Origin: WHSW01 sp963722175
Lineage (GTDB): Bacteria; Actinomycetota; Thermoleophilia; Solirubrobacterales; 70-9
DNA: 64,000 nucleotides
NCBI GenBank assembly: GCA_963722175.1
Contig: CAVRKA010000008.1
Span: 1-64,000, forward strand
Direction: 5' to 3'
Position 1 is the first letter of the stretch. The number at the start of each line of letters is the position of its first letter. The position numbers and the translations under genes are program-made. Below the pieces are notes generated by a model that did not search any database, had not been told where the DNA came from, and saw nothing but the letters and a program-made list of their open reading frames with translations. Positions 8,647-17,115 of the stretch are shown here, one piece after another.

Positions 8647-9939
8647 ATGACAAGGCTCAGGCTGGTCCTCGTCCCCCTTGTGGTGGCCGGCATGGCATTC
8701 GGAATCGCCGCTTGCGGCGACGACGATTCGACCACCAGTGGTGGTGGCGGCACAGACGTTTCAGATGCAAGCTTCGACCTCAAGATCGGCGGGCTGCTTC
8801 CGCTTACCGGCGATCTGAGCGCGTTCGGCCCAGCCGGCGAGAAGGCGGCAAACCTCGCGATCGACGAGGCGAGCAAGGCGCTCGAGGGCACCGACATCAC
8901 GGTGAGCCTCGACGTGGCCGACTCGCAGACCGAGCCCACGGCCGCGCAGTCGGCGGCCAAGCAGCTGATCTCGGGCGGCGCGAGCTGTCTGATCGGTCCG
9001 TGGTCCTCGAGCGAAACGGTCCCGGTCGGCCGTTCGGTCGCGGCGCGCGAGCAGGTCCCGCTGATCTCGCCGTCCGCCACGAGCCCGGAGCTCACCGACC
9101 TGCCGGATGACGGCTACGTCTTCCGGACGGCTCCCTCGGACGCACTCCAGGGCCAGGTGCTCGCGGACGCGATCGAGAAGGCCGTTGGCACGGACGCCGT
9201 CGTCTCGATCGGTGGTCGTAACGACCCGTACGGCGAGGGCATCGTCGACGAGTTCCAGCTGGCCTGGGAGGCCAAGGGCGGCACCGTCACCGGCCCCGTC
9301 CTCTGGGACCCGGAGCTCTCCTCGTACAACTCGGAGGCCGATGAGATCGTGTCGGGGAACCCCGACCAGTTCATGCTCATCGACTTCGAGGAGCCCTGGA
9401 ACCGCATCGGTCCGGCGCTGACGCGCACGGGCGACTACGACGCGGCGAACCTGTGGACCGCGGACGGCCTCGCGTTCGAGGACGGGATCCCGGATTCGAT
9501 CCCGGTCGACACGCTTGCCGGTGGTAGCGGCACGCGCCCGTCGACCCCCGCCGATTCGGACACCGCGAAGTCCTTCGACGAGCTGTACGCGTCGTCGTCG
9601 GAGAGTCCGAAGGGCCGCAACTCATTCGACTCGCAGAACTTCGACGCGGCGATGCTCTGCACGCTCGCGGCGGTGGCTGCCGGCTCGAGTGAGGCGACGG
9701 ATATCCAGGCGCAGATCCAGGCGGTCTCCGGCCCGCCCGGCGACCAGTACGACTACACCCAGCTGAGCGATGCGATCGCGGCCCTGCAGGCCGGCGAGGA
9801 CATCGACTATCAGGGTGTCTCCGGTCCTGGCGACCTCGACGACAACGGGGACCCGACGCTCGGGTTCTACGAGACGTACGAGTACGACGACCAGGGCAAG
9901 TTCTCGGTCACCGGTACGGTCGAGAAGGAGGTCGAGTAG
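8647..9939 (+). CDS. livK: branched-chain amino-acid-type ABC transporter substrate-binding lipoprotein
   Basis: This 430-residue protein has a lipoprotein signal peptide (MTRLRLVLVPLVVAGMAFG, lipobox IAAC) and then a Ser/Thr/Gly linker. The periplasmic-binding type I fold is recognisable: LKIGGLLPLTGDLSAFG at about 38-54, then LIGPWSSSETVPVGR and PLISPSATSPELTD, typical of Leu/Ile/Val-binding proteins. It captures ligand outside the membrane for the LivHMGF permease. A good SD (GAGGAGAG) precedes ATG 8647. The permease genes lie on the opposite strand, convergent with livK and separated by a strong terminator. The ligand could be branched-chain amino acids, amides or urea. Confidence 0.9.
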   Translation: MTRLRLVLVPLVVAGMAFGIAACGDDDSTTSGGGGTDVSDASFDLKIGGLLPLTGDLSAFGPAGEKAANLAIDEASKALEGTDITVSLDVADSQTEPTAAQSAAKQLISGGASCLIGPWSSSETVPVGRSVAAREQVPLISPSATSPELTDLPDDGYVFRTAPSDALQGQVLADAIEKAVGTDAVVSIGGRNDPYGEGIVDEFQLAWEAKGGTVTGPVLWDPELSSYNSEADEIVSGNPDQFMLIDFEEPWNRIGPALTRTGDYDAANLWTADGLAFEDGIPDSIPVDTLAGGSGTRPSTPADSDTAKSFDELYASSSESPKGRNSFDSQNFDAAMLCTLAAVAAGSSEATDIQAQIQAVSGPPGDQYDYTQLSDAIAALQAGEDIDYQGVSGPGDLDDNGDPTLGFYETYEYDDQGKFSVTGTVEKEVE

Positions 9940-9978
9940 CAGCTCGGTGAGCTGCTGACGCGACTCGCCTAAGTATCA

Positions 9979-10012
9979 GCGGGCCCCGGCCACCAGCCGG
10001 GGCCCGCTTTTT
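9979..10012. terminator. bidirectional terminator between livK and livF
   Basis: GCGGGCCCCGGC (9979-9990), loop CACCA, GCCGGGGCCCGC (9996-10007) is a 12-bp perfect stem followed by TTTTT. It would end livK transcripts. On the other strand it lies just after the livF stop, though without a matching T-run. A smaller hairpin (AGCAGCTC/GAGCTGCT, 9938-9956) overlaps the livK stop. Confidence 0.88.
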
Positions 10013-10017
10013 AGTTC

Positions 10018-10764
10018 TCAGACCGCGACGTCGGAGTCCAGGCGCCCGGCGCCGCCACCCAGATACAGGTCGGCGACCTTGGGGTCGGCGATCAGCTCGG
10101 GGCCCGGACCGGTGAACTTGTTCTGACCGAGGTCGAGGACGTACCCGCGGTGTGAGAGCGCGAGCGCGCGGCGCGCGTTCTGCTCGACCATCAGGATCGT
10201 CACGCCGGCGCGGTTGACCTCGATCACCTTCTCGAAGATCGCGTCGACGAACGCCGGCGCCAGCCCGGCCGAGGGCTCGTCGAGCAGCAGGATCTGCGGC
10301 GCGGGCATCAGCGCTCGGCCCATCGCCACCATCTGGCGCTCACCTCCCGACATCGTCCCGGCGGCCTGGGTGCGGCGCTCCGCGAGTCGCGGGAAGAGGC
10401 CGAAGATGCGCTCCATCGCCTCGTCGACGTCCTCGGCGCCGGCGAGCGCGCCGAGCTCGAGGTTCTCACGCACCGTGAGGCTGGGGAAGACGTTGTCGAG
10501 CTGCGGTACGTAGCTGACCCCGCTGCGGGTGACGGTATGCGGCGCCAGGCCGATGATCTCCTCGCCACGCAGCTTGATCGAGCCGGTCCGCGGCGGGACG
10601 AGCCCGAAGATCGCCTTCATCAGGGTCGACTTGCCCGCCCCGTTGGGCCCGACGATCGTGACGATCTCGTGCTCGTGGACGTCGATCTCGACGTCGGTGA
10701 GGATGTCGACCTCGGGCGTGTAGCCGGCGGTCAGCTCGGTGACCCTGAGGACGGGCTCAGCCAT
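10018..10764 (-). CDS. livF: branched-chain amino-acid-type ABC transporter ATP-binding protein LivF
   Basis: This 248-residue cytoplasmic ATPase has Walker A GPNGAGKSTLMKA (about 39-51), Q-loop VPQLDNVFPSLTV, signature MSGGERQMVAMGRALM and Walker B ILLLDEPSAGLAP, ending with the H-loop region VEQNARRAL. It pairs with LivG on the inner face of LivHM to power import. It is the last gene of livHMGF and overlaps livG by 8 bp. Start ATG 10764 (MAEPVLRVTELTAGY) is the conserved family start; the open frame extends further upstream only as non-family sequence. Confidence 0.93.
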   Translation of the reverse strand: MAEPVLRVTELTAGYTPEVDILTDVEIDVHEHEIVTIVGPNGAGKSTLMKAIFGLVPPRTGSIKLRGEEIIGLAPHTVTRSGVSYVPQLDNVFPSLTVRENLELGALAGAEDVDEAMERIFGLFPRLAERRTQAAGTMSGGERQMVAMGRALMPAPQILLLDEPSAGLAPAFVDAIFEKVIEVNRAGVTILMVEQNARRALALSHRGYVLDLGQNKFTGPGPELIADPKVADLYLGGGAGRLDSDVAV

Positions 10765-11629
10765 CGGTGGTCTCCTCGCCGCCGGGGAGCTTGACGGCGG
10801 CCTCGGCCTCGGCGGCGGAGGGACCACCGCCCAGGTAGGCGTCGATCACGGCCTCGTCGTTACGAACCTCCTCGGGCTTGCCCTGGGCGATCACCGCCCC
10901 GAGGGCCATCACGACGACCTCGTCGGAGTGGTTCATGACCACCTCCATGTCGTGCTCGACGAACAGGAACGAGACCCCGTGCTCGGAGCGCAGCCGCTGC
11001 ATGTGGTCGAGCAGGCGGCGTCCCAGGGTCGGGTTGATCCCGGCCATCGGCTCGTCGAGCAGGACCATCTGCGGCTCGGTCATCAGGGCGCGGGCGAGCT
11101 CCAGCAACTTGCGCTGACCGCCGGAGAGCGTGCCCGCGTAGTCGTCGGCCTTGGCGTCGAGGTTGAACGTCTTCAGCAGCTCGTAGGCGTGCTCCGTGAT
11201 CTCGGCCTCCCGGCGCCGCGACGCGCCGGGACGGCCGAACAGGGTCGGCAGCTGCTCGCCCGGCTGGTGCGGCCCGGCCAGCAGCATGTTGTCGATCACC
11301 GGCATCGCGGCCAGGGCCTTGGTGATCTGGAACGTCCGCACCATCCCGCGGCGCGCGATCGTGTACGGCGGCTTGCCGTAGATCGACTCGCCGCGGTAGA
11401 CGATCCTCCCGGCGTCGGGGCCGTAAAAGCCGGTGACGACGTTGAACAGGGTCGTCTTGCCGGCGCCGTTGGGGCCGATCAGCGCCGTGATCGAGCCGTC
11501 GGCGACCGAGAAGGTCGCCCCGTTGACGGCGCGGATGCCGCCGAAGTGCTTGTAGACGCCCTCGATCTCGAGCACCGGCTGAGCGGGCGCACCGGTCCCC
11601 GGGGTCGCCTGTTCGACGGCCTCACTCAC
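10757..11629 (-). CDS. livG: branched-chain amino-acid-type ABC transporter ATP-binding protein LivG
   Basis: This 290-residue ABC ATPase has Walker A GPNGAGKTTLFNVVTG, signature LSGGQRKLLELARALM, Walker B MVLLDEPMAGINP and H-loop FVEHDMEVVM. The LivG-type insertion between Walker A and signature is present (VRTFQITKALAAMPVIDNML). GTG 11629 (VSEAVEQATPG) overlaps the livM stop by 8 bp; an in-frame ATG at 11644 is a possible alternative start. It works with LivF as the cytoplasmic motor. Confidence 0.92.
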   Translation of the reverse strand: MSEAVEQATPGTGAPAQPVLEIEGVYKHFGGIRAVNGATFSVADGSITALIGPNGAGKTTLFNVVTGFYGPDAGRIVYRGESIYGKPPYTIARRGMVRTFQITKALAAMPVIDNMLLAGPHQPGEQLPTLFGRPGASRRREAEITEHAYELLKTFNLDAKADDYAGTLSGGQRKLLELARALMTEPQMVLLDEPMAGINPTLGRRLLDHMQRLRSEHGVSFLFVEHDMEVVMNHSDEVVVMALGAVIAQGKPEEVRNDEAVIDAYLGGGPSAAEAEAAVKLPGGEETTDG

Positions 11630-12632
11630 CGAGCACCATCTCATCCTTGTTGCCGAACACGCCCTGCGGGCGGAACGCCATCAGCAGGATCAGGACCAGG
11701 CCGACGAGGATGAAGCGCAGCGCGGCGACCTTGTCGCCGGAGAGCGGCAGGTCGATGAACCGCATCCCCTCGAGCAGGGTCCAGAAGATCACCGACCCGA
11801 CCATCACGCCCCAGAAGCTCGCCAACCCGCCGAGGATCAGGATCGCGTAGCCGAGGAAGGTGTAGAGCGGCTCGAACGTGTCCTGGCTCACCGACTCGAG
11901 GTTGATCGCCAGGAACCAGCCCGACAGCGCTCCCAGGCCGGCCGCGATCGCCAGCGACTGCAGCTTGTAGGAGAACGCGTTCTTGCCGAGCGCGCGCGCC
12001 GCGTCCTCGTCCTCGCGGATCGCCCGCAACACCCGTCCCCAGGGCGAGCGGATCAGCCGCGAGAGCGCGAAGGCGAGCACCGCGAGCGTGATCCAGACAA
12101 CGAGGAACAGGGGTAACGCGTTGAAGTCCTGCCCGCCCAGCCCGATCGGGTCGAGGATGTTGGCGGTGATCCAGTCGGATGCGTCGAACCAGGCGTCGGT
12201 GAAGAAGATCCCCGAGTCCGAGTCGAGCTCGATCGAGATCGTGCCCTGGTTGCCGCCCGTGATGTCGCGGGCGTTCTGGGCGACGTCGCGAATGATCTCC
12301 GAGAAGGCGATCGTCGCGATCGCGAAGTAGTCGGCGCGCAAGCGCAGCGAGGGCAGGCCGATGAGCAGGCTGGCGAGCATCGTGACGACGATCGCGATCA
12401 GCAGGGAGAGCAGGAACGGCAGCTCGAAGTCGACCGTGCAGATGATCGAGACGTACGCGCCGATCGCCATGAACCCCGCCTGGCCGAAGTTGACGATCCC
12501 GGTGTAGCCGACGTTGAGCTGGAGGCCGAGGGTGAAGATCCCGTAGATCCCGGCGAGGATCCCGACCCCGATCCAGAAGTCCCAGGCAGTCAGGAAGTCG
12601 AACGTGATCGCGAGCGGAAGGGCGCCTTCCAT
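11622..12632 (-). CDS. livM: branched-chain amino-acid-type ABC transporter permease LivM
   Basis: This 336-residue integral membrane protein has about 8-10 hydrophobic helices. The LivM hallmark GLQLNVGYTGIVNFGQAGFM occurs at about residues 34-53, and the cytoplasmic EAA-like loop (SPWGRVLRAIREDEDAARALG) that contacts the ATPases is at about 195-215. The end RPQGVFGNKDE is typical of the family. ATG 12632 (MEGALPLAITF) overlaps the livH stop by one base. Confidence 0.92.
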   Translation of the reverse strand: MEGALPLAITFDFLTAWDFWIGVGILAGIYGIFTLGLQLNVGYTGIVNFGQAGFMAIGAYVSIICTVDFELPFLLSLLIAIVVTMLASLLIGLPSLRLRADYFAIATIAFSEIIRDVAQNARDITGGNQGTISIELDSDSGIFFTDAWFDASDWITANILDPIGLGGQDFNALPLFLVVWITLAVLAFALSRLIRSPWGRVLRAIREDEDAARALGKNAFSYKLQSLAIAAGLGALSGWFLAINLESVSQDTFEPLYTFLGYAILILGGLASFWGVMVGSVIFWTLLEGMRFIDLPLSGDKVAALRFILVGLVLILLMAFRPQGVFGNKDEMVLGE

Positions 12633-13645
12633 CAGAGCGTGCGCTCCTTGCCGAAGATCCCCTGCGGCCTGATCAGCAGCACGAGGATCAGGACGATGAA
12701 GCTGACCGCGACCTTCCACTCCGAGGAGATCACCAGCGTCGACCACTCCTGGGTGAGGCCGATCACCATGCCGCCGGCGAGAGCGCCGAAGGCGTTACCG
12801 ATTCCGCCGAGAACGACGGCCGCGAACAGCGGCAGCAGGATGTAGAAGCCGGTGTTGGGGGAGAGGCCTCCGGAGGCCGAGACGAGCAGGACGCCCGCCA
12901 GGCCGGCGAGCCCGCCGGCCAGCACCCAGGTGAACAGGACCACCCGGCCGGTGTCGATCCCCGTGGTCTCGGCGAGGTCGAAGTTGTCGGCGAGCGCCCG
13001 CATCTGGCGGCCGACGGAGGTCGCGCGCAGGATGTAGGCGACCGCGGAAAGGACGACGATGGAGGTGATCAGTACGTAGAGCTCGGTGCGCCCGATCGTC
13101 AGGTCGAGGAAGGAAATCGAGTCCGTGGTGTTGACGTCGAGCGTCTTCGGCCGGGTTCCGGCGACGAACTGGATCGCGTTACGCAGGACGAACGCGAGCC
13201 CGAGCGACATCAGCAGCAGCTGCAGCAACCCGGCCTTCTTCTTCCGCATCGGCCGCCACATGATCAGCTCGAGGAAGACGCCGAGCAGCGCGGTCGCCGC
13301 TACCGCTATCAGCAGCGCCGCGATCAGCGGCATGCCGATCGACACGTTGAATGCGAACGCAACGTAGGCGCCGAAGGTGAGGAAGTCGCCCTGGGCGAAG
13401 TTGACGAGCTTGAGGATCCCGTAGACCAGCGTGAGGCCGATCGCGCCGAGGGCGAAGATCCCCCCCGAGACGAAGCCGTTGACCGTTCGCTGTGCCCACG
13501 GCTGCAGGCCCTCCGCCGCGATCAGGGCGAGCGCGACGATGACCATGATCCCGAGGGCAACCCATGCCGGGTTGTCCGACATCCAGTCCTTCAGCGCGCG
13601 CCAGGGACTCCGAGGGGCTACGCCCGTGAGCTGGCCTGCCTCCAT
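12632..13645 (-). CDS. livH: branched-chain amino-acid-type ABC transporter permease LivH
   Basis: This 337-residue membrane permease has the LivH signature GLTLVYGILKLVNFAQGDFL (about 72-91), several transmembrane helices and RPQGIFGKERTL at the end. The N-terminus has an extra ~35-residue polar stretch before the first helix. It is the first permease gene of livHMGF, 10 bp after the dehydrogenase gene 13656-14720 on the same strand, so all five genes may be co-transcribed. Confidence 0.92.
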   Translation of the reverse strand: MEAGQLTGVAPRSPWRALKDWMSDNPAWVALGIMVIVALALIAAEGLQPWAQRTVNGFVSGGIFALGAIGLTLVYGILKLVNFAQGDFLTFGAYVAFAFNVSIGMPLIAALLIAVAATALLGVFLELIMWRPMRKKKAGLLQLLLMSLGLAFVLRNAIQFVAGTRPKTLDVNTTDSISFLDLTIGRTELYVLITSIVVLSAVAYILRATSVGRQMRALADNFDLAETTGIDTGRVVLFTWVLAGGLAGLAGVLLVSASGGLSPNTGFYILLPLFAAVVLGGIGNAFGALAGGMVIGLTQEWSTLVISSEWKVAVSFIVLILVLLIRPQGIFGKERTL

Positions 13646-13655
13646 CAGCGGGATC

Positions 13656-14720
13656 CTATCCCGGCGCGCCCGGCCGTAAACGGCTGGTAACGCGGTGAAT
13701 CACCGCGTCGGTGAACTCCGTCGTCCCTGCATGCCCTCCGAGGTCGGGCGTCGAGATCCCGGCGGCCACCGTTTCGAACACGCCGTCGTAGATCGCCCGA
13801 GAGGGATCGTCGGCGCCGGCATAGTGCAGGACGGCCGCGCCGGCGAGGATCATCCCCATCGGATTCGCGACGTCCTTGCCCTCGAGCGCCGGCGCCGTCC
13901 CGTGCGGCGCCTCGGCCATCGTCACCTTCGGCCGCAGCTCGTCGTCGAGCGCCAGCAGCACCGACTCGGCGCCGGCGATCGACCCGAACAGCGGCAGGAC
14001 GAGGTCGGAGAGCAGGTCGCCGTCGCGGTTCAGGCACGGGATCACCAGCGGCTCCGAGGCGGCTCCGGAGACCAAACCGGCGAGCGTCGCGTCGATCAGC
14101 ACCGGCTGGTACTCGACCTCGGGATGGCGCCCCGCGGCGGCGTCCATCTCCTCCTTCAGCATCCCCTCGTAGACCGGGCTCACGGTCCACTTCGGGCCGC
14201 CGTAGACGCGCCCGGCGTAGCGCTCGGCCTCGCGGAAGGCGTACTCGGCGACCGCGCGGCAGTCCGAGCGGCGGATGGTCTCGACCCGGTGAGCGAGCTC
14301 GTCGTCGCCGGCCAGCTCGCGCGACTCGGCGGCCCCGTAGGCGTCGCCGACCGCCATCCGGCAGATCGAGATCGGGTGGTGGACGCCGGCGACCGGGGTG
14401 ACACCGGGGAGCCGGCGGCCGGTGCGGACGATCACCTTGCCGCCGATCGCCTCGCGGATGATCCGGTTCGGGCTGCCGACATCGTCGGCGCCCTCCGGGG
14501 TGATCGTCGCCGCCTTGATCCCGAGCCCGGTCTCGAGCATCGCCTTCGCCGCGTCCATGCAGACCGTGTTCCTGGTGGTCCGCCGGGTGGCGAGCGAGAG
14601 GTCGACGTGGACGATCTCGAGCTCGATCCCGAGCACCTCGGGGTCGAGCACCCGCAGCGCCTGCTCGAGCAGCTCCTGCCCCGTCTGGTCGCCGTCGAGC
14701 GCGACTATTCTCAGCCCCAT
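13656..14720 (-). CDS. isocitrate/isopropylmalate dehydrogenase-family protein
   Basis: This 354-residue protein belongs to the NAD(P)-dependent beta-decarboxylating dehydrogenases: GDQTGQELLEQAL near the N-terminus (usual GDGIGPE...), CLNRDGDLLSDLV around residue 235 (the NLNGDYLSD-like metal-site block), and EAPHGTAP plus GKDVANPMGMILA, the nucleotide-binding C-terminal blocks. The family oxidises malate-type 2-hydroxy acids with CO2 loss. The substrate (isocitrate, homoisocitrate, 3-isopropylmalate or another) cannot be settled here, since motifs differ from the canonical enzymes. It lies directly upstream of livHMGF. The ATG start overlaps, divergently, the possible upstream ATG of the next gene. 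Confidence 0.75.
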   Translation of the reverse strand: MGLRIVALDGDQTGQELLEQALRVLDPEVLGIELEIVHVDLSLATRRTTRNTVCMDAAKAMLETGLGIKAATITPEGADDVGSPNRIIREAIGGKVIVRTGRRLPGVTPVAGVHHPISICRMAVGDAYGAAESRELAGDDELAHRVETIRRSDCRAVAEYAFREAERYAGRVYGGPKWTVSPVYEGMLKEEMDAAAGRHPEVEYQPVLIDATLAGLVSGAASEPLVIPCLNRDGDLLSDLVLPLFGSIAGAESVLLALDDELRPKVTMAEAPHGTAPALEGKDVANPMGMILAGAAVLHYAGADDPSRAIYDGVFETVAAGISTPDLGGHAGTTEFTDAVIHRVTSRLRPGAPG

Positions 14721-14733
14721 GACGCCGGAATCT

Positions 14734-15060
14734 ATGGCTTCGTGCTCATGGTGCGGCGCAGGTGTCGAAGCGGACGACGGCTTTCGCGCCTACGAGCCGG
14801 CCGGCGAGCGGACGGCGACCTTCTGCCGGCTCGAGCACGTCGTCCCCTGGGCCATCCAGGGCGGCCACTGGGCGGCAGGCGCACCGCCCGATCCGCGCCA
14901 GATCGAGCCCGGGCCGCAGCGCTGCTCGAGCTGCGACGCCGCGCTCGGCGACGTCCAGGTCCTGCTCGTCCGCCACCGCGGCCGGCACCGGATCGCCGAC
15001 GGCTTCTGCTCGGTCGACCACCTCCGCGAGTGGGCGACCGCGGGCGGGCGGTGGCAGTAG
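14734..15060 (+). CDS. small Cys-rich (zinc-ribbon-like) protein, function unknown
   Basis: This is a protein of about 108 residues with CSWCG at the N-terminus, a single Cys in FCRLEHVVPW, a second CSSC (QRCSSCDAAL) and FCSVDHLREWA near the end. The paired CxxC knuckles suggest zinc binding, and the two halves look like a repeated Cys-pair/His unit (FCRLEHV, FCSVDHL). I do not recognise a named family. ATG 14734 (MASCSWCG) is chosen; an earlier ATG at 14719 would overlap the divergent dehydrogenase start by 2 bp. Confidence 0.6.
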   Translation: MASCSWCGAGVEADDGFRAYEPAGERTATFCRLEHVVPWAIQGGHWAAGAPPDPRQIEPGPQRCSSCDAALGDVQVLLVRHRGRHRIADGFCSVDHLREWATAGGRWQ

Positions 15061-15124
15061 GCCCGCCTTGCGGTCCCCCTCGGCCCGGGTTAGGGTCGGA
15101 CCGTCAACGAGGAAAGGAGCCGAA

Positions 15125-15481
15125 ATGGCTGAGGCCGGGCTGTTCATCGGTTGGGGGCAGGTGGTTCGGGGGCGCGAGAAGCTCGCGCTGGAGGTCTTCA
15201 ACGAGAGCGTCGAGTACTGGGGCGGGCTCCAGGGCGATGGCAAGATCGAGGACTTCGAGGTCGTCCTGCTGACCCCGCACGGCGGTGACCTCGCCGGGTT
15301 CGCGCTGCTGCGCGGCAGCGTCGAGCAGATCAACGCGCTGCGCTCCGACGAGGAGTTCGAGCGGCGGATCACCCGCGCCGACCTGATCGTCGAGAACCAG
15401 GGCGTCGTCGACGCCGCGCTGGGCGAGCGGCTCGGCACCTCGCTCGGGATCTACCAGGGGGAGATCGCGAAGCTCGACTGA
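15125..15481 (+). CDS. conserved-looking hypothetical protein, 118 aa
   Basis: This is a soluble, acidic 118-residue protein (MAEAGLFIGWGQVVRGREKL ... YQGEIAKLD). The alternation of strands (FEVVLLTPHG, FALLRGS) and helices resembles a small alpha/beta sandwich such as a dimeric ferredoxin-like barrel, but that is a guess. A clear SD (GGAAAGGAG, 15111-15119) precedes the ATG by 5 nt. It has no signal or membrane segment. It is convergent with the hydrolase gene that ends 11 bp downstream. Confidence 0.65.
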   Translation: MAEAGLFIGWGQVVRGREKLALEVFNESVEYWGGLQGDGKIEDFEVVLLTPHGGDLAGFALLRGSVEQINALRSDEEFERRITRADLIVENQGVVDAALGERLGTSLGIYQGEIAKLD

Positions 15482-15492
15482 GGCGCCGCCGC

Positions 15493-16506
15493 CTACTTGC
15501 CCCCGCCGCCGCCGGACCGCGGCTTTTCGGGCTTCGGCACGCTGTCGGTCGGCGGCGGGGCGACCGTCGCCCCGGCCGCGAACTCCTCGATCAGCGCCGC
15601 TGTCTCGTCGGGCTTCTCGACGTTGGGGGAGTGGCCGGCGCCCTTGATCAGCTCCGTCCTCGCGCCCGGGAGCGCTGCGTAGGCGGCCTGTGAGCTCTCT
15701 GGATCGCAGATCTGGTCCTCGCTGCCGAAGATCGACAGCAGCGGGACGGGGATCTGGCGCAGCCGCTGATCGAGCGAGGCGTCGTCCTCGTAGTCGCCGG
15801 CCTCGTCCGGGACGTCCTCGTAGGAGGTGTAGGTCATCGCATGGAAGTCGTCGACGACCTGATCGGGGTTCGGGAAGCCGTCGGCGAGGTCGTAGCCGGG
15901 CGCGAACGCGTCGGAGTACCCGTCCTTGATCGCGAAGCTCGGGGTCAGGCGCCAGAGCGCCTCGCCGACCACCGGTGTGTAGGTGAGCTTGGCGAGGAAC
16001 GGAAGCGAGCAGTCGTCCTCGCTCGGGCCCTCGTCGATGTTCACCAGGCGGTCGACGAGCTGGCTGGCGCGGGCAGCGAGCGCCGTCGCGACGTCGAAGC
16101 CGAGCGAATGGCCGACGACGACCGCCCCCTGGACGTCGAGCCGGTCGAGCGCCCCCGCGACCAGTCCCGCCTGATCGTCGATCGAGTAACCGCTGGACGG
16201 CTTCTGCGAGCCCCCGAAGCCGAGCAGGTCGATGCGGATCACCCGGTGGTCCTCGGCCAGGATCGGCGCCAGGGAGTCCCACCAGTGCAGCGAGCACGAG
16301 TAGCAGTGGATGAGCACGATCGGCGCGCCGGCCCCGTCGCCCTCCTCGAACACCTGGACGTCGCCGCCGGGCAGGGTGATGATCTGACCGCCGTCGATGG
16401 TCACCTCGGCGTCCTTGGTCTCGCTGTCGACGACCAGGGTGTTGACGACGAGCAGGATCGCAATCCCGATCAGGATCGCGGTCAGGATCTTGAGGCCCCG
16501 GCTCAA
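15493..16506 (-). CDS. membrane-anchored alpha/beta hydrolase
   Basis: This 337-residue protein has one N-terminal transmembrane helix (LKILTAILIGIAILLVVNTL, about 5-24) and then an alpha/beta-hydrolase domain. The oxyanion-hole region is IVLIHCYSCSLHWW, the nucleophile elbow VVGHSLGFD (Ser at about 133), the acid probably Asp in FGSEDQICD, and the catalytic His in GAGHSPNVEKPD. A Pro/Lys/Gly-rich tail (PKPEKPRSGGGGGK) ends it. Substrate unknown; lipase, esterase and haloalkane dehalogenase relatives share this layout. It overlaps the upstream HD-domain gene by 4 bp, implying coupled translation. Confidence 0.8.
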   Translation of the reverse strand: MSRGLKILTAILIGIAILLVVNTLVVDSETKDAEVTIDGGQIITLPGGDVQVFEEGDGAGAPIVLIHCYSCSLHWWDSLAPILAEDHRVIRIDLLGFGGSQKPSSGYSIDDQAGLVAGALDRLDVQGAVVVGHSLGFDVATALAARASQLVDRLVNIDEGPSEDDCSLPFLAKLTYTPVVGEALWRLTPSFAIKDGYSDAFAPGYDLADGFPNPDQVVDDFHAMTYTSYEDVPDEAGDYEDDASLDQRLRQIPVPLLSIFGSEDQICDPESSQAAYAALPGARTELIKGAGHSPNVEKPDETAALIEEFAAGATVAPPPTDSVPKPEKPRSGGGGGK

Positions 16507-17090
16507 GCTTGATCTGGCGCGGCGAGGCCGAGCTCGCCGGCGCGCGCCTCCATCGCCGCGATCACGAAGGCGATGTGCTCGTCGAAGTCGACCCCGAGCT
16601 CCTCGGCTCCCTCGCGAACCTCATCGCGGTTGACGCCGGCCGCGAACGATGGCTGCTTGAGCTTCTTCTTCACGGACTTCGGCGCCATCCCCTCGATCCC
16701 GGTGGGGCGGACGAGCGCGCAGGCCGCGATGAACCCGGAGAGCTCGTCGACCGCGTACAGCGTCTTCGCCATCTCCGTCTCCCGGGGCACCCCGAGGAAC
16801 GTCGCGTGGCCGGCCACCGCGTCGATCAGCTCCTGCGGCCAGCCGAGCTCCTCGAAGAGCCGCAGGGCGGTGCGCGGATGGCCGTTCTCGGTGTCGTCGA
16901 GGTCTGGGAAGCGCTCGTAGTCGAGGTCGTGAACCAGGCCGGTCACGGCCCACAGCTCCTCGTCGCCGCCGCGTTCACGCGCGTAGGCGACCATCGCCGC
17001 CTCGACGCCGAGCAGATGCTTGCGCAGGGAGTCGGACTGCACCCAGTCGCAGACCAGTTCCCACGCCTCGTCACGTGTCGGTTGGCTCAT
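16503..17090 (-). CDS. HD-domain protein (putative metal-dependent phosphohydrolase)
   Basis: This 195-residue soluble protein has LVHDLDYERFPD (His-Asp pair, about 50-61), an upstream HLLGVEAAM His and a downstream GHATFLG, the spacing of HD-superfamily metal sites. Members hydrolyse phosphate esters, often of nucleotides. The start ATG 17090 (MSQPTRDEAWELV) lies 25 bp from the divergent murA start, so the two promoters must overlap or lie within the genes. Confidence 0.8.
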   Translation of the reverse strand: MSQPTRDEAWELVCDWVQSDSLRKHLLGVEAAMVAYARERGGDEELWAVTGLVHDLDYERFPDLDDTENGHPRTALRLFEELGWPQELIDAVAGHATFLGVPRETEMAKTLYAVDELSGFIAACALVRPTGIEGMAPKSVKKKLKQPSFAAGVNRDEVREGAEELGVDFDEHIAFVIAAMEARAGELGLAAPDQA

Positions 17091-17115
17091 GGGGGCATTG
17101 TTACCCTCCGCGCCG

